Shown here in pieces: positions 23,155 through 31,014 of a stretch of DNA of 36,793 nt (position 1 is its first letter; each line of letters begins with the position of its first letter). The position numbers and the translations under genes are program-made. This stretch comes from Pseudomonadota bacterium. Lineage in GTDB: Bacteria > Myxococcota_A > Polyangia > Polyangiales > JAFGIB01. The notes beneath the pieces were generated by a model. It saw only the letters and a program-made list of their open reading frames with translations, was not told the DNA's origin and did not search any database. Location: contig JADGRE010000030.1 of assembly GCA_017881185.1 (NCBI GenBank), positions 1 through 36,793 on the forward strand, read 5' to 3'.

Positions 23155-26100
23155 TCAGCCGGCGCGCGAGATCCGACGCAGGCGCTGCGCGAAGGTGCGC
23201 AGCAACGCGATCGCGATCTGGGGCTCCGCTTCCAAGAGGCTCGTGAAGTCGTCCGAACCGATGCGCAGGAGCTGGCCCGCCGACACGACGGCGGCAGTGG
23301 CTGAACGCGGCAGACCGCTGATCAACGCCATTTCTCCGAGGCATCCACCTCGGGAGAAGCGCGCCACCTCGCGACCGGCCACCTGGATCGAGATCGTCCC
23401 CGAGCACACGAGATACAGGGATTCTCCCACATCACCCTCCTTGAAGAGCAGGTCGCCGTCCAGCACGGGCACCTCCTGCGCGATGCCGGCGAGGTTGGCG
23501 AGCTCAGGGGTGTCGAGGTCTTTGAACAACTCGACCTGCTGCAGGAACGAGATCGTCGAGATCAGCTCCGACAGTCCGAGGTTCTGCGCACGAAACATCT
23601 GCGAGCGTCGCGTGGGCGCGTCATCGTGCACGCTGGCTTTCACGCTGGCTTGTGTCTCGCGGATGCGTTGATCGAGCGTGCGCAGGAGCGCCTTCGTCAC
23701 CGCGGGCTGTGTCAGCAGCAACTCTTTGAAACGCGGAGCGGCCACGCGCAACAGGCGAGTCTCGCTCGCCGCTACCACCGACGCCGAGCGCGCCTCGTCG
23801 TCGAGCAGTGCCAGCTCGCCGATGCACTGCCCGGCTCCGAGGCGCGCGACCTCGTTGCCCGACGCCAGCACGCGCAGACTTCCGTCACAGATGACGTACA
23901 GGGCGTCGGCGGCGTCGCCTTGAGAGAACAACGCCTCCCCCTCCGCCTTGCTGACCCACTCGCAGATCTCGGCCTCCTCGAGCAGGGTCTGCGCGCGAAG
24001 CTCGGCGAAGATCGGCACGCGCTTGAGGAACGACACCACGTCGAGCAAACCGTAGATGCGCGCCTCGGCCAGGTTCATGGTGAGAGGCTCATCCGCATCG
24101 TCGTCGGCTGGCGAATGGTTGAGGTGATGCATCGTCAGCGCGCGCAGCCAGGGACCGGCGCGCAGCAAGCTCGCCTTGGTCTCGCGTTGCAGCTGCGTGC
24201 CTTTGGCTGCGCGGCCATCGAGCCACGCCTGCAGCGCCGCGACGACGCGAGGACCCAGGCGCCGCGGCAAGATCTCGTCGAGCAATTCGATGGCTTGCAG
24301 GCCCGAGGCGTCCGGGTCGCGGAACAGGTTCCAGCGGATGCGCTGCACCTGGGTGCTGTCTGCGGGCAAGGCGACCAGCACGCAGAGCAAGAGCAGCTCC
24401 ACGTGCATGTCCGAGTACTCGCGGTAGCACAGGCTGCTGAAGGCATCGGCAGCGGCGAGCTCTGCATGCGCCCGACTCGCGAGCTCGATCGCGTCGCACA
24501 CCCCACCCACGAGGCGATCGAAATCACCGGCGCCGATCGTCTCGCCGACCTGAGCCTTGCGCCAATACAGCCCGTCCGCTGCAGCCGTGCGCAGCACGAT
24601 GTCCTCGTCGGAGCAAAGCAGCTGTCGCAGCGCTTCGCTGCATTCGAGGCCGCCGATGCGCGACAGCACGCGAGCCATCAAGCCGCGCCGCTTCGCTGTG
24701 TCGCTGGCGTCGGTCAGCCGCGCAATGAGCGGCGCTGCTGCGCTGGCTGGTGTGTTGCCGAGCGCGCGCAGCACATTGCCCTGCAAGGCCGCGTCATCGA
24801 GCTTGCCGAGCAGCACGGGCACGAGCTCGGGATCTGCAATCTGTGCGCAGGCGTCGGCGGCTGCCTTGCGCACCTCTGGATCGTCGTCGCTCAAGAGCGG
24901 CCCGAGCAAGTCGGCGTAGCCCGCGGTCGCGATGCTGCCCAGCAACTGCGCAGCCTCGATCCGTTCCGCCATGCGCTTGCTCGTGGCACGCGCGCGTAGG
25001 TTCGGTCGCGCGAGGGACACGCCTTGCACGCCGCAGTGCTTCGCCAGCCCGATGATCGCCGAGTTGCGCACGGCGCGATCGTTGGACGACAGTCGCTCTT
25101 GCACGCGCGGTAAGGCGCGCTCCCCGGAAACTCTGCACAACGCCAGTACCGCGGCCTGCCGCAGCTCGCGCCGATTGCTCTCGAGGGCTTTCTCGATGGC
25201 ACCGAGCGCCTGCGCTTCGCCGCGCTGCGCAAGCACGGCCAACGCGCCCATGGCTACGCTCGTGTGCCGTGAATCGACCAGCTCGCCGAGCACCGCGCCA
25301 AGCTCACCGATGTCGCGGTCTGCGAGTAGCTCGAGTGTCGCGCGTGCCACCTCGGGGTCTTCGGAGCGCAGCAGCTCTTCGAGCACGGGCTCGACGTTGG
25401 GGCTCTGCAAGATGCGTTCGAGGTCGGTCGGGTCGAGCTGGTGCTCACGCAGGGTTGCAGCCAGTGTCGCGCGGTAGCTCGGCCGCAAGCGCAAGAGCGC
25501 GAGCACGAGCACGGCGCAAGCCAAGAGCACCAGATACGACAAGCGCTCGACGCGCAGGCCGAGCGTGAAGCACGCGAACAAGAGCAGCCCCATCAGGCCC
25601 TGCGTCAGTGGCGCCAGCGCACCCACCACGAGCGGCTGTGCGCGCAAGCGGATGCGCGGCGGCAGCGGCAAGAACAAGAGCTCGCGTGAAGGGATGTCGA
25701 GCGTCTCCGAGATGGTCAGCCGTAGGAAGTTCGCGCAGGCACAGAAGCTCAAGAGCGGCACGAGCACGAAGCCACGCAGCGAGCCGGCAAGCAGCAGCAG
25801 GCTCACGGCCGCCAGCGCGAGCGGCAAGATCATGAGGCAGTTGATGATGCCCAGGCGGTGCAGAAGGCGTGGCACGAGCAAGAATTGGAACAGGATCTGC
25901 GCAAAGCCTACCCACGCGAAGAAGCTGCCGAAGAACTTAGCCAGCGCTTGCTCCGACATCGCGCTCGCGACCCACTTCATCTGGTAATCGGTCATCACTG
26001 ACAGCGCGATGGCCAACGGGATCACCGCAGCCAGGTAGCGCACGTACGGTCGCGCGAAGATCGCTCGCAGTCGTGCGTGGTCGGCCGAGTTGGTCTCTAC

Positions 26101-26727
26101 GGTGGCGTCGTAGCTGATGGGCTTGCCCACGCGCAGGATGCGCAGCGCGACGCCGGCGTTGCCGAGCAAGATGAGCGCACCGACCCACAGCAGGTTCTTG
26201 GTGCCCAGGTGCTCGACCACCACGTGCACGGCCTCGCCGGACACGACCGTTCCGACCGACATGCCACCCGCGATGAAGCCGTACAAGCGTCGCGCATCAC
26301 GCGGCGCGAAGTAGTCGCCGGCCAACGAATAGAACAGGGTGATCGAGACGATTGCGCACAGCTCGATCCAGATCACCAGCGCGAAGTACAGCCACGGGTG
26401 CGACAGCTCGATCAGCTCGCGGAAGATCACCACCGAGATTGCGAGCAACACCTCGATGCCGACGAGCAAGACCCCGCGCGGCAGCCGAGTCGCTAGCCGA
26501 TCGATGGCGACTGCGGCCAAAAGGTTCGCGATTGCGACGCCTGCGTACACCCACGGCAACACCGCCGGTACGCGCGCTGCCGTGAGGTTCGACAGAAACA
26601 GCGTGTCTGCCACCGTGCAGCCCACGGTGTAGAACATGCCGATGCCCGCAAAGAACGCGAAGAACGCAAGTACGAGCGCGAACTCTTGCGGTCGAACCCC
26701 GAACGCGCGTTCGAGAAGCTTCTTCAT
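23155..26727 (-). CDS. NTT-like (ATP/ADP carrier family) membrane protein fused to HEAT repeats and two cyclic-nucleotide-binding domains
   Basis: 1190 residues from ATG 26727. Residues ~1-420 contain about twelve hydrophobic segments ('EFALVLAFFAFFAGIGMFYTV', 'YFALVIWIELCAIVSITLFYSLAGDYFAPRDARRLYGFIAGG') in the style of NTT/TLC nucleotide transporters and related MFS proteins. Residues ~430-830 are HEAT-like helical repeats ('DPEVARATLELLADRD', 'DDPEVRKAAADACAQI'). Two cNMP-binding-like domains follow, ~885-1000 ('EALFSQGDAADALYVICDGSLRVL' with 'GECIGELALLDD'-like 'GQCIGELALLDDEARSASV') and ~1054-1170 ('GDLLFKEGDVGESLYLVCSGTISI', 'GCLGEMALISGLPRSATA'). Both retain the GE-x-A-L phosphate-binding cassette and the following Arg-Ser/Ala. 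Fusions of this kind are known in free-living bacteria; the transported substrate is not. Cyclic-nucleotide gating of transport is the natural hypothesis. A small gene follows in the same direction. Confidence 0.88.
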   Translation of the reverse strand: MKKLLERAFGVRPQEFALVLAFFAFFAGIGMFYTVGCTVADTLFLSNLTAARVPAVLPWVYAGVAIANLLAAVAIDRLATRLPRGVLLVGIEVLLAISVVIFRELIELSHPWLYFALVIWIELCAIVSITLFYSLAGDYFAPRDARRLYGFIAGGMSVGTVVSGEAVHVVVEHLGTKNLLWVGALILLGNAGVALRILRVGKPISYDATVETNSADHARLRAIFARPYVRYLAAVIPLAIALSVMTDYQMKWVASAMSEQALAKFFGSFFAWVGFAQILFQFLLVPRLLHRLGIINCLMILPLALAAVSLLLLAGSLRGFVLVPLLSFCACANFLRLTISETLDIPSRELLFLPLPPRIRLRAQPLVVGALAPLTQGLMGLLLFACFTLGLRVERLSYLVLLACAVLVLALLRLRPSYRATLAATLREHQLDPTDLERILQSPNVEPVLEELLRSEDPEVARATLELLADRDIGELGAVLGELVDSRHTSVAMGALAVLAQRGEAQALGAIEKALESNRRELRQAAVLALCRVSGERALPRVQERLSSNDRAVRNSAIIGLAKHCGVQGVSLARPNLRARATSKRMAERIEAAQLLGSIATAGYADLLGPLLSDDDPEVRKAAADACAQIADPELVPVLLGKLDDAALQGNVLRALGNTPASAAAPLIARLTDASDTAKRRGLMARVLSRIGGLECSEALRQLLCSDEDIVLRTAAADGLYWRKAQVGETIGAGDFDRLVGGVCDAIELASRAHAELAAADAFSSLCYREYSDMHVELLLLCVLVALPADSTQVQRIRWNLFRDPDASGLQAIELLDEILPRRLGPRVVAALQAWLDGRAAKGTQLQRETKASLLRAGPWLRALTMHHLNHSPADDDADEPLTMNLAEARIYGLLDVVSFLKRVPIFAELRAQTLLEEAEICEWVSKAEGEALFSQGDAADALYVICDGSLRVLASGNEVARLGAGQCIGELALLDDEARSASVVAASETRLLRVAAPRFKELLLTQPAVTKALLRTLDQRIRETQASVKASVHDDAPTRRSQMFRAQNLGLSELISTISFLQQVELFKDLDTPELANLAGIAQEVPVLDGDLLFKEGDVGESLYLVCSGTISIQVAGREVARFSRGGCLGEMALISGLPRSATAAVVSAGQLLRIGSDDFTSLLEAEPQIAIALLRTFAQRLRRISRAG

Positions 26728-26791
26728 GCGAGGCGGCCGGCCCAAGCTGCATGGTACCTCATGCGCGCGGGCGGACCGTAATCGGTGCTGA

Positions 26792-27610
26792 TCAGTCGCA
26801 GTGGATGGACCGCACGAGCTGCAGCTGTGCGGTGCCTTCCTGCAGCGCCACCGTCTTTGCGCACAAGTCGCGCAGGCGATGGATCTTGGCGGGGTTCCCC
26901 GACTTCACGAGCAGGCCCGTGCCCATCAGCAAGTACGGTACGAAATCGGCGCGCGCGCTGCGCTCGGGGGTGATCGTCATCGCCGACACGACCACGTCCA
27001 CTCGGCCGTCGTCGAGGGCCGGCAAGAGCGAGTCGAAGTCGAGCTCCACCAGCTCGACCTGCACGCCCAGCGCCTTGCCCAGCGCCTGCGCAAGCTCGAG
27101 GTCGGCACCCGCGGGGTGCTTGAATTCGTCGTAGAACTCCATGGGCGCGAACTTCAGCTCCATGCCCACGTGGAGCTTGCCGTCCTTCAGCTGCGGGATC
27201 TCGGCTGCGGGCCTCACGTCGGGCAGTGCCGCCGGCGGCTCCATCTTTCCGATGTGGAGCGCCCATTGCCGCAGCACGTTCATGTACGTGCCATCCGCCA
27301 TGATCTTGCGTAGCGCGTCCACGACGGCCGCGTGCAGCTCGGGTGCGCGCTTGCTCACCCCGATGCCGAACGGGCTCGGCTCGAACTGCTCGTGCACCAC
27401 CTCGAGCGTGCTGCCCATCGACTCGCGCGCCATGTACGACATCACCGGGTAGTCGCCGACCACAGCGTCTGCCCAGCCCCGTTGCAGCTCGCTGATGGCA
27501 CGCGGCGTGGAACCGAAGCTGTGCGCGACCACCGGCCGAGCCGAGATGCAGCCCTGCGCCATGAGGAGCATCAATGCGCCGCCGACTCCAGCCGATCGCA
27601 GCCTGTGCAT
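26792..27610 (-). CDS. Family 3 extracellular solute-binding protein with circularly permuted domain order
   Basis: 272 residues from ATG 27610. A signal with a lipobox-like 'LLMAQGC' (Cys21) is followed at once by what is normally the second part of the domain: 'RAISELQRGWADAVVGDYPVMSYMA' (~37-61), 'EPSPFGIGVSKRAPELHAAVVDALRKIMADGTYMNVLRQWAL' (~77-118). After a linker (~121-143) comes the usual N-terminal half: 'GKLHVGMELKFAPMEFYD' (144-161), 'GADLELAQALGKALG' (168-182), 'VDVVVSAMTITPERSARADFVPYLL' (204-228), 'LRDLCAKTVALQEGT' (246-260), ending at 'RSIHCD'. Joining end to start restores one conventional family-3 domain. There is no frame-shifted continuation on either side. Such proteins normally deliver amino acids to ABC permeases or act as sensor domains; no permease gene is adjacent. 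The family call is firm; the permutation is my reading. Confidence 0.88.
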   Translation of the reverse strand: MHRLRSAGVGGALMLLMAQGCISARPVVAHSFGSTPRAISELQRGWADAVVGDYPVMSYMARESMGSTLEVVHEQFEPSPFGIGVSKRAPELHAAVVDALRKIMADGTYMNVLRQWALHIGKMEPPAALPDVRPAAEIPQLKDGKLHVGMELKFAPMEFYDEFKHPAGADLELAQALGKALGVQVELVELDFDSLLPALDDGRVDVVVSAMTITPERSARADFVPYLLMGTGLLVKSGNPAKIHRLRDLCAKTVALQEGTAQLQLVRSIHCD

Positions 27611-27618
27611 GGACGCAA

Positions 27619-27647
27619 AGGCTAGTGACGCGCTCGAACCAGGTCAA
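27619..27647 (-). promoter_or_regulatory. Candidate promoter of the permuted solute-binding gene
   Basis: On the minus strand TTGACC (27647-27642) is followed after 17 bases by TAGCCT (27624-27619). The -35 box matches five of six consensus bases, the -10 box only three. It lies so close to ATG 27610 that the transcript would be nearly leaderless. Confidence 0.3.
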
Positions 27648-27811
27648 TTTATGCGGTATTTTCTGGCCCCGACCCGCGCCGCGCTCGGGAAATCGCGGGA
27701 GGAATTCGCGAAGCCGGCGACTGGATCGCGTTGAGGCTTGGGGGAGTCTGCCGTACATTGCGCACGAAATCCGACCGTCCCAGCCCGGGCGGCCCGAAGC
27801 AGAGGTACCCC

Positions 27812-28498
27812 ATGGAGCATGCCCGCAAATCGGATCGCGCATCGGTGCCCCTGGTGCCGCGCTATCGCCTCGCTAGCTCGTTCGAGTACGTGGACGGCCG
27901 CTGCATCGATCTCTCCGAGGGCGGGATGTTCATCGCGGCGGATCTGCCGGCCGAGCAGGGCACGCTGATCAAGTTCGAGTGTGTCGTGCAAGGTCAGGCA
28001 GCTGCCGTCAAAGGCGTTGGGCGCGTGGTGTGGCGGCGCAGCGGGGCGGGCCCGGACCGTCCAAGCGGCATGGGCCTGAAGTTCGTGAAGCTCGAGCCAG
28101 GCACCGCAGAAGTCATCGCGGTCTTGGTTCATGAGGCGCAGGCCAACGGCAAGACCGCGCCACAGGCGCCGCTGCCGGCACAGGTGCGCCGCACCGAAAG
28201 CTATCCTGCGTTCGAGGCGGTGTCGGTCTCAGGCGCGCACGAGTTTGCGACGCCGGCGCAACCCGAGGCGCCGAAGCCGGCGCTGGTGGTGGCGGCTGCT
28301 CAGGTCGCGCCTGCACCTGCGCCTGCACCGGCTGCGGCGGCTGTCTCGCACGCCGTGCAGCCAGCAGTGAGCTCGCCGAAAGCTCAGCCGGCCGCGCCCG
28401 TTGCGGCGGCTACCGCCAGTGCCGCCAGCGGCGGCGGCGCGGTTTGGATCGCGCTCGCTGCGGGTGCGGCGTTGCTCGGGTGGCTGCTGCTGCGCTGA
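27812..28498 (+). CDS. PilZ-domain protein with Pro/Ala-rich linker and C-terminal membrane anchor
   Basis: 228 residues from ATG 27812 with GAGG upstream. Residues 1-110 are a PilZ domain: 'RKSDR' (R5-x3-R9), 'CIDLSEGGMFI' (Asp33, Ser35, Gly38) and 'RVVWRRSG..PSGMGLKFVKLE'. The RxxxR and DxSxxG elements are the c-di-GMP contacts, so binding is plausible. Residues ~112-205 are a low-complexity Ala/Pro/Gln linker with Lys and Val, and the last ~22 ('GGGAVWIALAAGAALLGWLLLR') form one hydrophobic helix, so the PilZ head is predicted to hang in the cytoplasm from the inner membrane. Many myxobacterial paralogs share the head, but the tail anchor is distinctive. It is divergent from the solute-binding gene and convergent with the Hsp70-like gene. 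Confidence 0.88.
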   Translation: MEHARKSDRASVPLVPRYRLASSFEYVDGRCIDLSEGGMFIAADLPAEQGTLIKFECVVQGQAAAVKGVGRVVWRRSGAGPDRPSGMGLKFVKLEPGTAEVIAVLVHEAQANGKTAPQAPLPAQVRRTESYPAFEAVSVSGAHEFATPAQPEAPKPALVVAAAQVAPAPAPAPAAAAVSHAVQPAVSSPKAQPAAPVAAATASAASGGGAVWIALAAGAALLGWLLLR

Positions 28499-28502
28499 GC
28501 AC

Positions 28503-28544
28503 GTCAGCTCTGCAGACGCCGTCGCAGCTGCGCTTGCAGCTGAC
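28503..28544. terminator. Inverted repeat between convergent PilZ and Hsp70-like genes
   Basis: GTCAGCT (28503-28509) pairs with AGCTGAC (28538-28544), extendable by GCA/TGC with a two-base bulge; an inner GCAGCTGC/GCAGCTG can compete. Located five bases past one stop and seven before the other. Weak terminator candidate. Confidence 0.3.
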
Positions 28545-28550
28545 ACTCGA

Positions 28551-29696
28551 TCAGAGATCGTCGAGCAACAGCGGCGCCAGCTGTGGTCGCGCTGCGGCGA
28601 TGCTCGCGCCCAGGCCCACCACGTGCAGTGGATCGAGTTCGTAGCGCAGCTTCTTGCCGAAGTACTCGGCCACGGCGTCGCGCACGCCGGGAACCAGCGT
28701 CGCTCCGCCTGCCAGGAACACGGCCTCCACGTCGCGCACGGTCAAGCCTGCGCTCGAGAGCACCTGGTCGCAGATGGCGAAGGTGCGCTTGATCAGGCTG
28801 GCGCTCAGCCTCCACACGGCGTCGCGGTCCAGTGGTATCGCGGGCAGGTCGGGCGGTCCGGCCGCGTCGACGCCATCGACCTCGAGGGTGGTCGAGCTCA
28901 TGCGCGACAGCCGGATCTTCGCGCGTTCGGCTTCCATTACCAGGCGCGTGAACACCTCGCGATCGCTGCGTAGATCCCAGCCGCACTCGCGCAGCACGAC
29001 TTCTGCTGCCCAGTTCGCCAGCGCGTGATCGATGTCGTCGCCGCCCAGGTACGCATCGCCGCCGTGCGCGACGATGCGGATCGGGTGGACGCTGCAGTCG
29101 ACCACGGCGAGATCGAAGGTGCCGCCGCCCAAGTCGTAGACCACGCCGTAGTGCACGTCGTTGCGGTCGAGGTAGGCCAGCGCCGTGGCCGCGGGTTCTG
29201 CGATGCAGCGCGCGTGCGCGAAGCCGGCCGCGCGCATGGCGAGCAAGGTCGCCACGCGTTGCGCGCGCCCGAACGCCGCGGGCACGCTGACCACGGCGTG
29301 GATCTCGTGCGCATCGAGCGCGGCGTACTGGCAGACCGCGCGCAGCACTTCGGTCGCGACGTCGGTGGCGGTGACGATGCCGGCGCGGGTCTTGAAGCCG
29401 ACCTGATTGCTGTCGGTCTGCACCAAGTCGAAGGGGTAGTGCGCCTGGAACTCGCGCGCTCGGTACGAATGCCAGGTCTCGCCAATCACGCGCTTGGCGG
29501 AGTAGATGGTGTTTTTGATGTCGATGGCGCGCCGCTCGCGCGCCCCGGCCCCGACGGCCACCTCGCCGTTGGGCAGGTAGGCGACGACCGAGGGCAAGAC
29601 CGGCGTCGGCGTGTCTGCGACACGCAACGGCAGCACGCCCGCGTTCGCTGCTGCGACGGTGTTGGTGGTGCCGAGATCGATGCCGACTGTGTACAT
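28551..29696 (-). CDS. Hsp70-like ATPase with nucleotide-binding domain only
   Basis: 381 residues from ATG 29696. The actin/Hsp70 ATPase signatures are present: phosphate-1 'GIDLGTTNTVAA' at ~4, connecting 'RCIAEPAATALAYLD', phosphate-2 'VYDLGGGTFDLAVVD', 'GGDAYLGGDDID' and adenosine loop 'AGGATLVPGVRD'. The protein ends at 'APLLLDDL', where DnaK continues with the interdomain linker and substrate-binding domain. The final acidic-hydrophobic 'LLLDDL' resembles the linker motif itself, so the cut is exactly after the ATPase. DnaK is about 640 residues. It may act on a partner chaperone, as an HscC-like regulator or a free ATPase. No DnaJ or GrpE gene is close. Convergent with the PilZ gene. 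Confidence 0.9.
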   Translation of the reverse strand: MYTVGIDLGTTNTVAAANAGVLPLRVADTPTPVLPSVVAYLPNGEVAVGAGARERRAIDIKNTIYSAKRVIGETWHSYRAREFQAHYPFDLVQTDSNQVGFKTRAGIVTATDVATEVLRAVCQYAALDAHEIHAVVSVPAAFGRAQRVATLLAMRAAGFAHARCIAEPAATALAYLDRNDVHYGVVYDLGGGTFDLAVVDCSVHPIRIVAHGGDAYLGGDDIDHALANWAAEVVLRECGWDLRSDREVFTRLVMEAERAKIRLSRMSSTTLEVDGVDAAGPPDLPAIPLDRDAVWRLSASLIKRTFAICDQVLSSAGLTVRDVEAVFLAGGATLVPGVRDAVAEYFGKKLRYELDPLHVVGLGASIAAARPQLAPLLLDDL

Positions 29697-29995
29697 GGAG
29701 CGTTCGAGCAACCGCCCCCCTCAGCTTGCCCACCCGCTAGGTACCAGAAAGCCTGCGGGTGCGCCAACGCATCAGGTCCGTGCGAAGGCGGCCAGTCCGT
29801 GAAACTACAGGTGATTCTTCCAGGTCGGGGCCGCGGAAACCAGCACGCTCTGCTTGACGCCACGCGGGCCGGCTTAGTAAAGGTCGCGCTCCGCCATTCC
29901 TGGGCGTTTTTCCGGGGTCCTACGCTGTTTCGCGCGGGAGTGCGGCAAGTCGACCTGGCACGGTCATCCGAGCAAGGTCATCCAAGGAGACAGTC
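29697..29995. other. Divergent intergenic interval, no gene seen
   Basis: About 299 bases between the Hsp70-like and dehydrogenase starts. I find no coding sequence, and no promoter boxes I would commit to; the Shine-Dalgarno AAGGAGA of the dehydrogenase lies at its right end. Confidence 0.4.
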
Positions 29996-30889
29996 ATGGC
30001 CATCAGTTTCAAAGACAAAGTCGTGATCGTGACCGGCGCCGGTGCAGGTCTCGGTCGTTGCCACGCGCTCGAGTTCGCGCGTCGTGGCGCCAAGGTCGTC
30101 GTGAACGATCTCGGCGGTAAGGTCGACGGCTCGGGCGGTTCGAGCGAAGCCGCGATGAAGGTCGTCGAAGAGATCACGGCGGCCGGTGGTGAAGCCATCG
30201 CCAACGGCGCGTCGGTGTCCGACCGCGCGGGTGCCGAGACCATCGTCAACGACGCCATCAACAAGTGGGGCCGGCTCGACGTGCTGGTCAACAACGCCGG
30301 CATCTTGCGCGACAAGAGCTTCTCGAAGATGGAGCTCGACGACTTCGAGCTCGTGCTCAAGGTGCACTTGCTTGGCAGCGCGTACGTGACCAAGGCCGCG
30401 TGGCCGCACATGGTCAAGCAGAACTACGGCCGCATCGTGATGACCACGTCGTCGTCGGGTCTGTACGGCAACTTCGGTCAGAGCAACTACGGCGCTGCCA
30501 AGCTCGGCTTGGTCGGCCTGATGAACACGCTCAAGCTGGAAGGCCAGAAGTACAACATCCGCGTGAACACCATCGCGCCGGTAGCCGCCACGCGCATGAC
30601 CGAGAACCTGGGCCTGCCGCCAGAGGTCATGGGTCAGCTCAAGCCCGAGCTGATCTCGCCCGCCGTCGTGTACCTGTCGACCGAAGATGCGCCCACGGGC
30701 TGCATCATCGAGGCGGGCGCCGGCTACTACTCGAAGGTGCACCTCGTCGAGGGCAAGGGCGCCAAGCTCGGCCAGACCGTGTCGGTAGATGACTTCGCCG
30801 CCAACTTCGCGAAGATCAGCGACATGTCCGAGGCCAAGCCGTTCAACAACGGCGCCGAGGTCGTGATGAAGATCTTCACGCCGGGCTGA
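29996..30889 (+). CDS. MFE-2-type (3R)-hydroxyacyl-CoA dehydrogenase (SDR)
   Basis: 297 residues from ATG 29996 with AAGGAGA seven bases upstream. Motifs: TGAGAGLG (13-20), 'NDLGG' after beta-2, 'NNAGILRD', catalytic Ser152, Tyr165 and Lys169 ('YGAAK'), and the long 'KVDGSGGSSEAAMKVVEEI' insertion typical of the dehydrogenase part of peroxisomal multifunctional enzyme 2. The C-terminal 'VHLVEGKGAKLGQTVSVDDFAANFAKISDMSEAKP' also matches that subfamily. It oxidises (3R)-hydroxyacyl-CoA to 3-ketoacyl-CoA with NAD. In eukaryotes it is fused to hydratase 2; here that activity is encoded separately at 12639. A strong terminator follows. The ~300 bases before it have no gene and must contain its promoter. 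Confidence 0.94.
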   Translation: MAISFKDKVVIVTGAGAGLGRCHALEFARRGAKVVVNDLGGKVDGSGGSSEAAMKVVEEITAAGGEAIANGASVSDRAGAETIVNDAINKWGRLDVLVNNAGILRDKSFSKMELDDFELVLKVHLLGSAYVTKAAWPHMVKQNYGRIVMTTSSSGLYGNFGQSNYGAAKLGLVGLMNTLKLEGQKYNIRVNTIAPVAATRMTENLGLPPEVMGQLKPELISPAVVYLSTEDAPTGCIIEAGAGYYSKVHLVEGKGAKLGQTVSVDDFAANFAKISDMSEAKPFNNGAEVVMKIFTPG

Positions 30890-30910
30890 AGCAACGACAC
30901 GCATGCGTGA

Positions 30911-30944
30911 CGAAGACGGCGCCGCTCCGGCGCCGTCTTCGTTT
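30911..30944 (+). terminator. Strong intrinsic terminator of the dehydrogenase gene
   Basis: A perfect 13-base stem (30911-30923 with 30929-30941: CGAAGACGGCGCC) with the loop GCTCC is followed by TTT (30942-30944). It starts 22 bases after the stop. This is the best terminator in the window. Confidence 0.85.
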
Positions 30945-31014
30945 GGTGAGAGTCCGGAGAAATCTGGTCGGCCTCGGGCCACTTGCTCGTGCAGAGCCGT
31001 CAGCTCGCGCTCAG

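Noticed and set aside
23626..24999. 457-residue plus-strand frame inside the transporter fusion
   Set aside because: Antisense to cNMP and HEAT regions; composition is His/Gln/Arg-rich noise.
26724..27842. 372-residue minus-strand frame overlapping the solute-binding gene
   Set aside because: Arg/Gly/Ala-rich and without motifs; checked specifically for a frameshifted remainder of the solute-binding domain and none was found.
29025..30026. 333-residue plus-strand frame over the Hsp70-like gene
   Set aside because: Antisense shadow of a protein with complete ATPase motifs.
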